Positions 29,019 to 39,980 of a DNA stretch of 64,000 bases are shown here, piece after piece. Every line of letters begins with the position of its first letter. The first letter of the stretch is position 1. Source of the stretch: Rutidosis leptorrhynchoides (lineage: Eukaryota; Streptophyta; Magnoliopsida; Asterales; Asteraceae). Below the pieces are notes generated by a model. It worked only from the letters and a program-made list of their open reading frames with translations, was not told the DNA's origin and searched no databases. A program made the position numbers and the translations under genes. Where the stretch lies: assembly GCF_046630445.1 (NCBI RefSeq), contig NC_092341.1:2518001-2582000 (forward strand). The letters are read 5' to 3'.

Positions 29019-29445
29019 TTCCTTGATTATTTGCTTGATTACTTCGTGAAAACCCGATTTCTTTAGCGTGAAAACCCTAACACTTCGTGAAAACCCTTGT
29101 AGGCTAGTATAAGAGGTCACGGTGGTGGCAAGAGGGGTTAGGTGGTGGTGGAGATGATGAAGGAGGAGAATCTGGTAGTAGTAATGGAAGAGGGTTTGCG
29201 TTTGTGCTTGCGTTGTTGCGAATCGCCTGTGTGACTTTATTTGCGTGTTTGCGAAGTCGGATGAAAGTGTGGAGTGACAGGTTGAAAAATGTCATTTAAC
29301 CGTGATTTTTTTAGAAAAAGACGCAAATACGCAAGGTCGCAAGGTACCTTGCGCCTTGCGAGGGCATTTTGTCAAAAAATTTTTTTGGCTCTGGTGCAAG
29401 GGGACCCAAATATTTGAGCATTTTGGTGATAATCCCATCCATTTA

Positions 29446-31251
29446 TCATAGACAAAAAGAGAACAGGCCCAATTTTAACATCCTTGAAAGCCCAACAAAA
29501 TAGACGTGGGTCCAGCAGGTTCTGACTACACTACAGCTCGAGCGGGTCCTGATAAACTACTTCAACATCCGTCGAAAATCTTCTTCTCCAGCACCCAAAA
29601 AAAAAAAAAAAAAAAAACAAAATCATTATCTCATTCAAAAAAATTAGGGTTCATTTTTTAATCACTCTAAATCAATCTTCGTCCACCGGTAGCAACACCA
29701 CCACCGGCTTAATCTTCCAACTTCCTCTATTTCCAAATCAATCGCAGATCGGAAAACACGGTAACATTCACTTCCGTACTCGTTCAAATTACTGTTTCTA
29801 ACTTTCTTTGAGTTGTATATTATATTATATATTTAATTTAAGTTATAGCTGTAATGTACCGGAATTAAAGTCAAAAATAATGTTTCGAATTGTTACAATT
29901 TACTGTAGTTTTTTATTATTATTATTAATTCTTAGATTGTACTGTACTACTCCGTAATTTACTTTCATATGGTCACTATTGTATGGAGTACTTGCTTTAT
30001 TTATTTTTTTATTTTTTTTTATTTTTTTTGGCAAAAATACCGCTAGCTTATATATATAAATACTAAAAATGTTTTCGAATTGTTGGATACAACGAGGTGA
30101 ACCGCGATGAGGCTCATGTATGTCATTCTAGTTGTGCTATGCTCTTGCCATTGTTCTATGTACATGGTTTGCTTCACTAATTTTTACACATTCTGCATGT
30201 GTTGAACACATTGTGTTCTAAGTTATACATAGTTGACTCACTTTTGCATTAGGATGTGTTATTCCACTTGCTATACACTATTTGTTAAACTAAGCTAAAC
30301 ACACTAACACTATAACAAGGTTATACACTCAAATTGAAATATAAACACACAGAGATATGCACGTATAGTAAAGGATGTGCTTTTCTTGATATATTAATAA
30401 ACTAAATATATATATGCCTTATAAATAGGCTTACAAAACAGAACTAAAAAAAAAATAACTAACCATGACTCCATAAGATCCATGATTCTCGCCACTAATA
30501 CTGACCAAATCAATACCAAAAGAAAAAGAAAATCTTCCTACAAAATAGCTACCACTACCTTATTTAATTATGCATAAAACAAACGGATAGTTATGACTTA
30601 GTCCTAAGACTCAGTCATCTTGTGCAGCAAGTGGTGTTGGACATAAAGCACATTTAACACTATTAACCTGGCATTTAGAAACTTCCTTTCTTGTAATATT
30701 ATGTTTGTTTTTTTTACCTGGTTTGGCTTTTGAAACATGTTATATAACATTGTATCATTGACTTACCAACTAGATACCTCATTTTGTGAGATATGCTCAT
30801 TTTTGAACTTCTATCTCAGTGAAAAAATTCAAGGAAAAAAATAGGTCTCAGACTTGGCCCAACTCATTTGGACCCGACACAAACCCAACCCGCCCTCACT
30901 CAGTTGCTAGGTATGAATGTGATATAAATTGAGTTTAAGCATGACTAATGATACTAAAAGCACCTGGCACTGCATTATCTAACTCTAACTTGGGTCTTTT
31001 AGATACTATAGTAGTATGTAATTTAGATATATATCTGTGAGATGGTGTATTTGCTTACCAAAAAGCCATCTTATGGAGTCTAGAGTTAGCAAACCAATTA
31101 CTGTAAATTCTCCACTATGATGCAACTTTATTGTAAATAAAGTTGAATACATACATGAAAAAGATAAAACTAGTGTTAAAATCTATAATGCATACCATTG
31201 TTCACGTTAGAAATCGATCATGTACAGTATCATAAATGCTAAATTACTTGA
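29446..31251. other. Intergenic DNA with a possible leader-like stretch
   Basis: About 29520-29765 resembles a plant gene leader. It is pyrimidine-rich, contains ATTAGGGTT, and ends in AAAACACG followed by GTAACA, a possible splice donor. I found no coding exon downstream on this strand, so a gene cannot be claimed. The rest is AT-rich and featureless. Confidence 0.3.
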
Positions 31252-31261
31252 TGTATAGTTT

Positions 31262-31381
31262 TTTTTTGTAAGCGAGGAAATCCTTCTATGAACGAGCACA
31301 TTGGCTCCCCTATAGAAGGTAAAACCTCGGGTAATCAAGCCCCCGAGCTCGAGACCTGGTACCGGGTGAATTGCGCATTTG
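31262..31381 (-). mobile_element. 5'-truncated copy of the tRNA-derived SINE family
   Basis: On the minus strand the body matches the SINE at 1207-1431 in its second half (GGGGGCTTG, TACCCGAGG, CCAATGTG, CCTCGCTTAC, then an A run). The tRNA-like head is missing. A target duplication TGTATAGTTT flanks it at 31252-31261 and 31382-31391, so it inserted already truncated. Confidence 0.7.
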
Positions 31382-31391
31382 TGTATAGTTT

Positions 31392-32579
31392 GTAAATGAA
31401 GAGCATAGATGAGAGATAAGGTAACAAAGAAGGAAACGCGCTAAATGCATGTTTGCCCTCATGCTTTTGGCACACGTAATGAGTTAACAAAAAAATAATA
31501 ATAAACGATCGTCGGGTGGAGAGAAGATTCGTGCAAAAAAAAAATGAAACCGTAAGGACGAGGAAAGCAAAAACAAAGAAGTTTAAGTAATCGGAGTGCA
31601 ATTTCATACAAACCACGGGGATGAGCCGTGTAATTATGTCTATTTTTTAATATGATGGATTGTATTATGAGTTTTTAGCAAGAAACAAAGGAGCCCTATA
31701 ATAAGTTTTATCTATTATCTATCTATATTAATTTATCTTATCACAAAAAGTAGTACTCCGTATGATCTATCATATTATTTGAGAGTACTAGAGAATTAGT
31801 TAATCTCTCTTTATTAGTAGTTTGATTTAGTTTTTCAATTATACTCCGTTAATTAGTTTGATTTCTTTAATAAGTCTTTCTTTTTCTACTTTGACTTTAA
31901 ATATATTTGTTTGTGTTATATAATATTTAAAGAAATTTATATCAGTGGATTGAATTTAAATTTACTTTTTATTAGTATCTTATTTTAACAACTATTCCGT
32001 ATTATATAACACAAATAAAGATATTTAAAGTCTAATTGAAAAATATAGATTTTGAAAAGTCAAAACATGACAATTATTTTGGGTCATTAGTATTTTTTTG
32101 AATAACTGTTTTTCGTTCATAGTGGTTTCTCTTACACAATGACGTATCTCTTTCCTTTCTCTTCATTGCGTCATCGTTGGCGAATATACAATTCTTAGAT
32201 CTTAGGTTTGATTAAAGAAATCACACAACTATCAAAAGCAAATAAAAAAAATCGTCACTTTCGTCATACTATGCGCAATTCGAAAGAATTGACGTCACAA
32301 GTCCGTTAACAATTGGATCGTTGTAATTTTCGATATCTGGTTGATAACACACATAAGTACATTCTAGCCGTTGGGATTTCGATTGAAGACTTTGCACGAA
32401 GATATAAACCTGATAAAAACTTCACTTTGAAATCAACCACAATTGGGTATATTGCAGCCACCTAAAAGTTCTTCTGCCTTCGCCATCGTAAATGCTCTGC
32501 CACCGCCATCATCGAACGGTCTGCCGTAGCTTCCACCAAAAAGAGTCATGTCACCCAGAATACGGTTGACTGTTTCTCT
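31392..32579. other. Intergenic AT-rich DNA, nothing recognised
   Basis: There are short ORFs without domains and several TACTCCGTA-type words, but no transposon ends or genes that I can support. Confidence 0.5.
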
Positions 32580-33303
32580 TCAAAGGGATTTATTTTAGAT
32601 CCATGTCTGTATCTACGGACATTCGCGGGTCATGGGTTTACCCACGGATCTTATTCATGAATTATATGTAAAAATATCATCATTACATAATTCAAAGTGG
32701 CATGAAAAACATCATCGAATCATATACCCATGTTTATGATATAATAAAATGAGATAACATATATTAATTATACTCTTTTTGCTAATATATGTGAAGCTAC
32801 AATTTTTAAAATTAATAATCAAAATTTAGTTGCTAAAACTAATCATACAGTATGTTGACGAATTACTAAAGTGATAGGTAAAAATTAGATATATTAAGAT
32901 AGTCTAATAAACGAAACAAACAACAACATGCTTTGATTATATAATATATGTAATGTGTAGTTGCGAGATATTCTAGTTACTAAAAAGTTTGATACCAAAA
33001 TGATAGGAGTAATGTAGAAATTTATATGGAGTAAATTATTACCTACTGGTCATTTATTCAAGGTGGTGATTTCCATCCATTTAGAACGGGTACATCCGTG
33101 GATTATTCAAACGGGTATTAAGGATTTTCGGATCAGAATTTACCCGCAACGGATCCATTACATCTGTCACCCACCCGCGACCCGTCAGCGGGTAAAAGAT
33201 TACATCCATCGCTCACTCGCAGGTAAAGATTTTAGATTTAATCCGCCCGTCACGGGCGCGGGTACCTGCGGTTCTCGGGCTTTTTAATCCATTGCCATCC
33301 CTA
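32580..33303. mobile_element. Possible hAT-type non-autonomous relic
   Basis: The right edge reads CCATTGCCATCCCTA, the inverse of TAGGGATGGCAATGG, a usual hAT terminal sequence. Inside are the CGGGTA/TACCCG-rich blocks typical of such MITEs, and partly inverted counterparts occur near 32600-32655 (CGCGGGTC, TTTACCCACGGATC). The left terminus and an 8-bp duplication were not found, so the limits are uncertain and the element is decayed. Confidence 0.4.
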
Positions 33304-33714
33304 TTTAGTAATTATATTTATTTTCTGTTATAATTAGGTTATTTGTTCCGCAAAGTTTGATTAGCCTATGTAATAAACATAATACCATTTGTAATCTATT
33401 GAATGACAATCAAAGTATTTATTATTCATAGTTTGATAGAGAGGATCTTATTCCTTTTTTTTTTCAGTATATAGCAAGATTTTAACTTAATCTTATGTTA
33501 GATGTTACTCCTAGATTAGATGTTAGACGGGTAAGTTTTAGACTTTGGAAAGAAGAGTTGCCCAAAATGATAAATTCACATGTAGAGGGAACCCATGTGC
33601 TCCATAGTCGCACAGGACTGCCTCTGCCTGCCAGCCTGCCACTATAAAACATACATACACGTATACAGTAGTACTGTAAAGACTGGAGTAGTATTTAACC
33701 TCAAGTAACCTTAA
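33304..33714. other. Intergenic spacer before the second copia element
   Basis: AT-rich with no gene signal. The CTAGT at 33715-33719 is the left target duplication of the element that follows. Confidence 0.5.
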
Positions 33715-33719
33715 CTAGT

Positions 33720-34171
33720 TGTTGAAATAAAAAAAGGTGACACATAAAGTAGTGATGGAGTAGATGAATTGTGGAGTTGGTAAACTAAATCAACACAATT
33801 GATGCCAAAATATTGTGAAGACTTATGGTTCACTAGCTACACATAATCTCATTCTCTTCTAGTATAAATAGAGAGCAATGAAAGCACATTCAAATCATCC
33901 CAACACATTCTTCCTTCTTGTGTTCTAGTAGTCTAATAGAGAATTAATAAGTGATAAATCTCCTAATTACAAGAGATATATAACTTGGTACTTATCCTTG
34001 TAATTAAAGAGAAGTGTAATTCCTATTATTCATATTAGTGAAACGTTTGTTTCCTTGCCCGTGGTTTTTATCCTTTTGCGGTTTTCCACGTCAAATCTCG
34101 GTGTCCTATTATTATCGTTATTTCAATTATTACTAGCGGTTTGCTATAATTCGGTGTCACTTTTCTCAACA
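33720..34171 (+). repeat. 5' LTR of the older copia element
   Basis: Same 452-bp length as its partner at 38318-38769. It has a TATA-like TATAAATAGAG near 33862 and ends just before the primer-binding site. Confidence 0.92.
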
Positions 34172-34357
34172 AGTGGTATCAAGAGCTAAGGTCTAATATC
34201 TTGTGTGTATTAATCTACTTATCGCATGCTCTGTGGTTGCCACGGGAGTGGATCGCCCACATCAGAAAATAAGTAAGATTATTTTCACTCGGTAAAAGTC
34301 CTTGGGTGTTATTTCAAGAAAAATAGTATTGTCGAAAAGAAGATTGTAATTATAGCA

Positions 34358-37300
34358 ATGTCTACAAAATTTGAAATTGAAAAATTTAACGGGAGTAATT
34401 TCTCGTTATGGAAACTAAAGATGAAAGCTATCCTGAGAAAGGATAAGTGTTTGGCGGCCATCAGTGGACGTTCCGCTGAAATCACTGATGAAAAATGGGA
34501 AGAGATGGACGGCCAGGCTATCGCAAATCTTCATCTGGCACTAGCAGATGGCGTTTTGTCTAGCATAGAAGAAAAAAAGACGGCGAAAGAGATTTGGGAT
34601 CACCTCGTAAAATTGTACGAGACCAAATCACTCCACAACAAGATATTCCTTAAGAGGAAACTTTATGCGCTACGCATGAATGAATCTACTTCAGTTAATG
34701 AGCACATTAATTCTTTGAATACTCTATTTTCTCAACTCGCTTCATTAAGCTGCAATATAGAGCCAAAAGAACGTGCTGAACTTTTACTTCAGAGTCTTCC
34801 TGATTCGTATGATCAACTCATTATTAACTTAACCAATAATGTTCTCTCGGAGTATCTAGTCTATGATGAAGTTGCTTCCGCCATTCTAGAAGAAGAAAAT
34901 CGGCGCAATAACAAGGAGGACAAACAGGCCGGTTCACGACAAGTGGAGGCCTTATTGGTGTCAGGAGGGAGATCAACGGAACGTGGCCTAAGTGGGAGTT
35001 ACAATCATGGTAAACCGATGTCTAAAAAGAAGAAGACCTATACATGCTACAATTGTGGCAAGAAAGGTCACCTGAAGAAGTATTGTCGGAGTTTAAATAA
35101 CTCAAATCCTCAAGGAAATATTGCAAGCACTTCAGATGATGGGACTGCTTTGGTTAGTGAGGCAGTGGTAGCAAATGAAGGCAGAAAGACATTTGTTGAT
35201 GTCTGGTTATTTGACTCGGGAGTTACTTTTCACATGACCCCTAGAAGAGAATGGTTCAAACAATATGAACGTATCTCTGGAGGATTTGTATACAGTTGCA
35301 ATGATCATGAACTAAAGATCATTGGAATTGGAGATATCATTCTGAAGATGCACGATGGTACAGTTCGTACTATTCAAGGTGTACGACACGTGGAGGGTTT
35401 GAAGAAGAACTTATTGTCTTTAGGACAATTGGATGATCTTGGTTGTAAGATAGTGATACATGAGAAGATCATGATAATCAAGAAAGGCGCGGTTGTACTT
35501 ATGAAAGGAGAAAAGGTGGGTGCTAATTTATACATTCTGAAAGGCGAGACGGTACAGGAATCGGAAGCATCTGTTGCTTCGAATAGTTCAAGTGATAAAG
35601 TTGCTATGACATGGCATCAAAAGCTTGGACACATGTCTGAGCAAGGTATGAAGATTCTTGTTGAAAGAAATCTTATTCCTGGTCTTACTAAGGTATCGCT
35701 ATCTTTCTGTGAGCATTGTGTAATCAGCAAGCAGCATCGCCTGAAGTTTAACACATCAAATTCTAGAAGTAAATTGATTCTAGAATTGGTTCACTCTGAT
35801 GTGTGGCAAGCACCAGTTCAATCTCTAGGAGGAGCAAAGTATTTTGTATCATTTATTGATCATTATACTAGGAGATGTTGGGTGTACCCAATCAAGAGAA
35901 AGGCGGATGTGTTTGAAGTTTTCAAAGTTTACCAAGCGCGGGTTGAACTTGAATCTGGTAAAAAGATCAAGTGTTTAAGGACTGATAATGGAGGAGAATA
36001 CATTGGTGATGAATTTGATAAGTTCTGCAAACAAGAAGGTATCAAAAGGCAGTTCATGACGGCATACACTCTCAACAAAATGGAGTGGCAGAGCGGATGA
36101 ACAGAACCTTATTAGATATAACAAGGGCGATGTTGGCAACTGCAAGCTTGGGGAAATCATTCTGGGCAGAAGCAGTAAGTACTGCTTGTTACGTGATAAA
36201 TAGGTCACCATCAACTGCAATTGAGTTGAAATTGCCGATGGAGATGTGGACTGAAAAACTAGTTGATTATTCTGACCTTCATGTATTTGGAAGTCCTGTG
36301 TACGCAATGTACAATTCTCAAGAAACGACAAAGTTGGATCCAAAGTCCAGAAAGTGTTTGTTCTTGGGATATGCTGATGGAGTTAAGGGGTATCGCTTGT
36401 GGGACCCCACTGCCCACAAAGTAGTCATCAGTAGAGATGTTGTCTTTACAGAAGACAAAGATCTTGAAGATGTTAGCACTTCAAAAGAAACTATACCGAT
36501 ACATGTGGGTAATGAATTTCATAAAGATTCTTCTGAAGCAGTACCAGAGCACGATGAAAATCAAGTAGTCGTTGATGAAGCTCCATCGACTCGTATTTCT
36601 AATCGGGAAAGGAAACGTCCAGGGTGGCACTCGGATTATATTATGGAAAGCAATGTTGCATATTGTCTTCTAACAGAGGAAGGAGAGTCAACAACTTTTC
36701 GTGAGGCACTGAATCATTCAGATGCATCTCAGTGGAAGACGGCTATGCAGGAAGAAATTGAAGCTCTTCATAAAAATAAAACATGGGAACTTGTGCCATT
36801 TCCGAAAGGTAGAAAACCTATTGGAAATAAATGGGTGTATAAGATCAAGCGAAATGGCGATGATCAAGTGGAGCGGTATCGTGCAAGACTGGTGGTTAAA
36901 GGATATGCTCAGAAAGAAGGTACAGACTTTAATGAAATATTTTCTCCTGTGGTTCGACTTACAACAATTCGAGTAGTTCTAACGATTTGTGCTACATTTG
37001 ATTTGCATCTAGAGCAGCTAGGTGTGAAAACTGCATTTCTTCATGGAAATCTTGAAGAAGAAATTTATATGCTTCAACCAGAAGGTTTTGAACTACAAGA
37101 AAAAAAGAACTTGGTTTGCAGGTTAAAGAAATCTCTGTATGGTCTCAAACAGGCGTCGAGATGCTGGTACAAGAGATTTGATTCTTTCATAATGAGCCTT
37201 GAATATAACAGACTTTATGCAGACCCTTGTGCATATTTCAAGAGGTTTGGAGACAATAATTTTGTCATTTTGCTGTTATATGTAGACGACATGTTGGTTG

Positions 37301-38244
37301 CAGGCCCCAACAAAGATCGTATTAATAAGCTGAAGGCTCAATTGGCTAGGGAGTTTGTAATGAAAGACTTGGGTGCCGCAAACAAGATTCTAGGGATGCA
37401 AATTCACCGAGACAGAGATAATAGGAAGATTTTGCTTTCTCAAAAGAATTATTTGAGGAAAATTTTGGAGCGTTTCAATATGCAAGATAGTAAGCCAATC
37501 TCAACCCCACTTCCTACTAATCTCAACTTATCCTCCGTTATGTGTCCTAGCAGTGAATACGAGAGAAAGGAGATGTCTCACGTACCGTATGCATCAGCAG
37601 TGAAAAGTTTAATGTTCGCAATGATATGTACAAGACCATACATTGCACATGCAGTGGGAGTAGTTAGTCGGTACATGGCGAATCCTGGTAAAGAGCATTG
37701 GAATGCGGTAAAGATGATCCTTAGATACATCAAGGGAACCTTAGATGTTGCATTATGTTATAGGGAACCGGAATTTATTGTCAAAGGGTGTGTTGATTCA
37801 GATTATGCAGGTGATATGGATAAAAGTAAATCCACCTCCGCATATGTTTTTACACTTTGTGGTGGAACAGTAAGCTGGGTTTCAAAACTGCAGTCAGTTG
37901 CAGCCACGTCAACAACAGAGGCAGAATATGTAGCAGCTACCCAAGCTACTAAAGAGGCAGTATGGTTGAAGATGTTGTTGGAGGAACTCGGACACAAACA
38001 AAAGAATATCACTCTATTTTGTGACAACCAGAGTGCCTTGCATCTTGCAAGGAATCCAGCATTTCATTCAAAGACAAAGCATATACGAGTTCAGTATCAC
38101 TTCGTTCGTGAGAAAGTGGAAGAAGGAACCGTTGATGTGCAGAAAATTCATACCGACAACAATGTGGCTGATTTTCTTACAAAGTCAATCAACAGTGACA
38201 AGTTTATTTGGTGTCGTTCCTCATGCGGCCTAGCAGAAACGTAA
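34358..38244 (+). pseudogene. Gag-pol region of the older copia element
   Basis: Parts in order: a Tnt1-like gag (KFNGSNFSLWKLKM), a zinc knuckle CYNCGKKGHLKKYC, a protease region (LFDSGVTFHM), a pre-integrase (WHQKLGHMSEQGM), an integrase core (HSDVW, TDNGGEY), a reverse transcriptase (KTAFLHGNL, YVDDMLVAG) and an RNase H (TSTTEAEYVAATQA). It is close to full length with about one break, so it counts as a fossil of fairly recent age. Confidence 0.93.
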
Positions 38245-38317
38245 GCAACATCATTGACAAGGAAGGATCATCGTGTGAAGATTGATTGAGCTTCAATCAA
38301 ATCTTCAAGTGGGAGAT

Positions 38318-38769
38318 TGTTGAAATAAAAAAAGGTGACACATAAAGTTGTGATGGAGTAGATGAATTGTGGAGTTGATAAACTAAATCAACACAATTGA
38401 TGCCAAAATATTGTGAAGACTTATGGTTCACTAACTACACATAATCTCATTCTCTTCTAGTATAAATAGAGAGCAATGAAAGCACATTCAAATCATCCCA
38501 ACACATTATTCCTTCTTGTGTTCTAGTAGTCTAATAGTGAATTAGTAAGTGATAAATCTCCTAATTACAATAGATATTTAACTTGTTACTTATCCTTGTA
38601 ATTAGAGAGAAGTGTAATTCCTATTATTCATATTAGTGAAACGTTTCTTTCCTTGTCCGTGGTTTTTACCCTTTTGGGGTTTTTCACGTTAAATCTCGGT
38701 GTCCTATTATTATCGTTATTTCAATTATTACTAGCGTTTTGCTATAATTCGGTATCACTTTTCTCAACA
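38318..38769 (+). repeat. 3' LTR of the older copia element
   Basis: Partner of 33720-34171, preceded by the purine tract. Confidence 0.92.
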
Positions 38770-38774
38770 CTAGT

Positions 38775-39980
38775 GGCATCACCTGCTCAGACTGTCATTG
38801 ACTGCTGCTACCGTCTCTACCAGCAGCCACCTCATGATGAGTTTCACCATTTCGTCATCACAACAAACCACCCAACTGGCCAACCAAAATACTACCTCCA
38901 CCTCTCCATTACATTAACTACTGTATTTTACACCTTTTAAAATAAGTATGGAGTATCTTTTTAGTTGAATTGAACCAGACGAATAATATATGTATATGAT
39001 ATATGATGCTATTTAGTTTACTCATTACTTTCTCCGATTCAACTTAAGCTTAACAAAGTGTTAGGTTTTGTGTACCTAATCGGCATGGGGAATTTCAATT
39101 CTGGTCCACAGCTAGACCACAGCAGGGTGAACACCTCACCTTTGCCGTGGTCAAGCCCAAGCTAGGTGAGCCACACCATTTAAAACTTTTTTATCTTTCG
39201 TTTTCCAAATAGTCTATAGTAAATAGGTGCATTTCAATTTACAGGGTGGGGTCTTTGTGACCATACATGTCATGTAACATATGTTATAACACGACAATCT
39301 AAATATTGGCATTTTAAATTGATGGGGTACTAACTTATTATGTATAGTACGTAGTAACATATGTACATGAGAGGACATATGAGCACAGCGATAGCAACAT
39401 TATATTATTCGTTCATGTACATGTATAATCTGACACGCGCATCTATCTATCTTTCTATATGTCTATATAAAAGGAAAAAGATTTGTTGTTTTTGTATTTA
39501 TCTTACGGAGTATATAAAAGCAGAGGGGGCCTCCCCCTCTTGTGTATAGTTATTTGCCATCAGCTGACTACACATGCCACTTTAATTTTTATATTGAAAC
39601 ATCACCACCAAACCTTCTTTTTTTTCTTCCTGAATTTCGGATCTACTTGCGACCCGACTAATCTCAAAGTGATTACTCGCTTTGTGAATAGTCCGGAGAC
39701 AGGTGAACCTCCATTACCAAAGGAGATTTATTTTAGCACCGAACCTTTAAATTCCATTTTTCTCTTTGTGATTTTTAAAACAATAAAAAAAATTAAAGAA
39801 CATTAGAAAACATTTTAGGGCTATTGACCAAAATGCTCATTTTTTTTAACGAACTATGACCAAAATATAAGTTTGAGTAGTAGTTATTCTTTCTCTGAAT
39901 CAGGATATGTGTGGCTTTTGGTCCATCTTAAAGGTACATTTAAACATCACTATTAAAGCTTCATTAATTAATGTTAAGAT
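38775..39980. other. Intergenic DNA downstream of the remorin gene
   Basis: The part next to 39980 should hold the remorin 3' UTR (minus strand). The rest shows no recognisable gene. Short ORFs at 39361-39806 have no domain and cross low-complexity sequence. Confidence 0.45.

Larger units (their letters stand above)
23433..29436. mobile_element. Mutator-like element (MULE) with two convergent genes, 6.0 kb
   Basis: Both ends are GGGATTATCA (inverted at the right end). Terminal inverted repeats of about 93-104 bp share CCCTTGCAC, AGAGCC, TTGACAAAATGCCCTCGCAAGGC and the palindrome GCAAGGTACCTTGC (23508-23521, 29339-29352). A perfect 9-bp target duplication, ATCCATTTA, flanks the element at 23424-23432 and 29437-29445; nine bases is the Mutator hallmark. 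Inside are a MULE transposase (plus) and an antisense DUF1985-type gene (minus). Short CGCAAG motifs are packed into the subterminal, intergenic and intronic parts. The ends look competent, but both genes carry breaks, so movement would need help in trans. Confidence 0.95.
33720..38769 (+). mobile_element. Ty1/copia LTR retrotransposon, Tnt1/Tork-like, nearly whole
   Basis: LTRs of 452 bp (33720-34171 and 38318-38769) start TGTTGAAAT and end TCTCAACA, with a CTAGT duplication at 33715-33719 and 38770-38774. A primer-binding site TGGTATCAAGAGC (34174-34186) and a purine tract CTTCAAGTGGGAGAT (38303-38317) lie inside. By eye the LTRs differ at about 18 positions, near 4 percent. At a commonly used plant rate of about 1.3e-8 per site per year that suggests roughly 1.5 million years. 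The coding region has about one break. Confidence 0.94.

Noticed and set aside
33063-33287. 74-residue ORF in the possible hAT relic
   Set aside because: It follows the CGGGTA/TACCCG repeats of the relic and has no domain.
38653-38940. ORF crossing the right LTR end of the older copia element
   Set aside because: It spans the LTR border and target duplication, so it cannot be an original gene.
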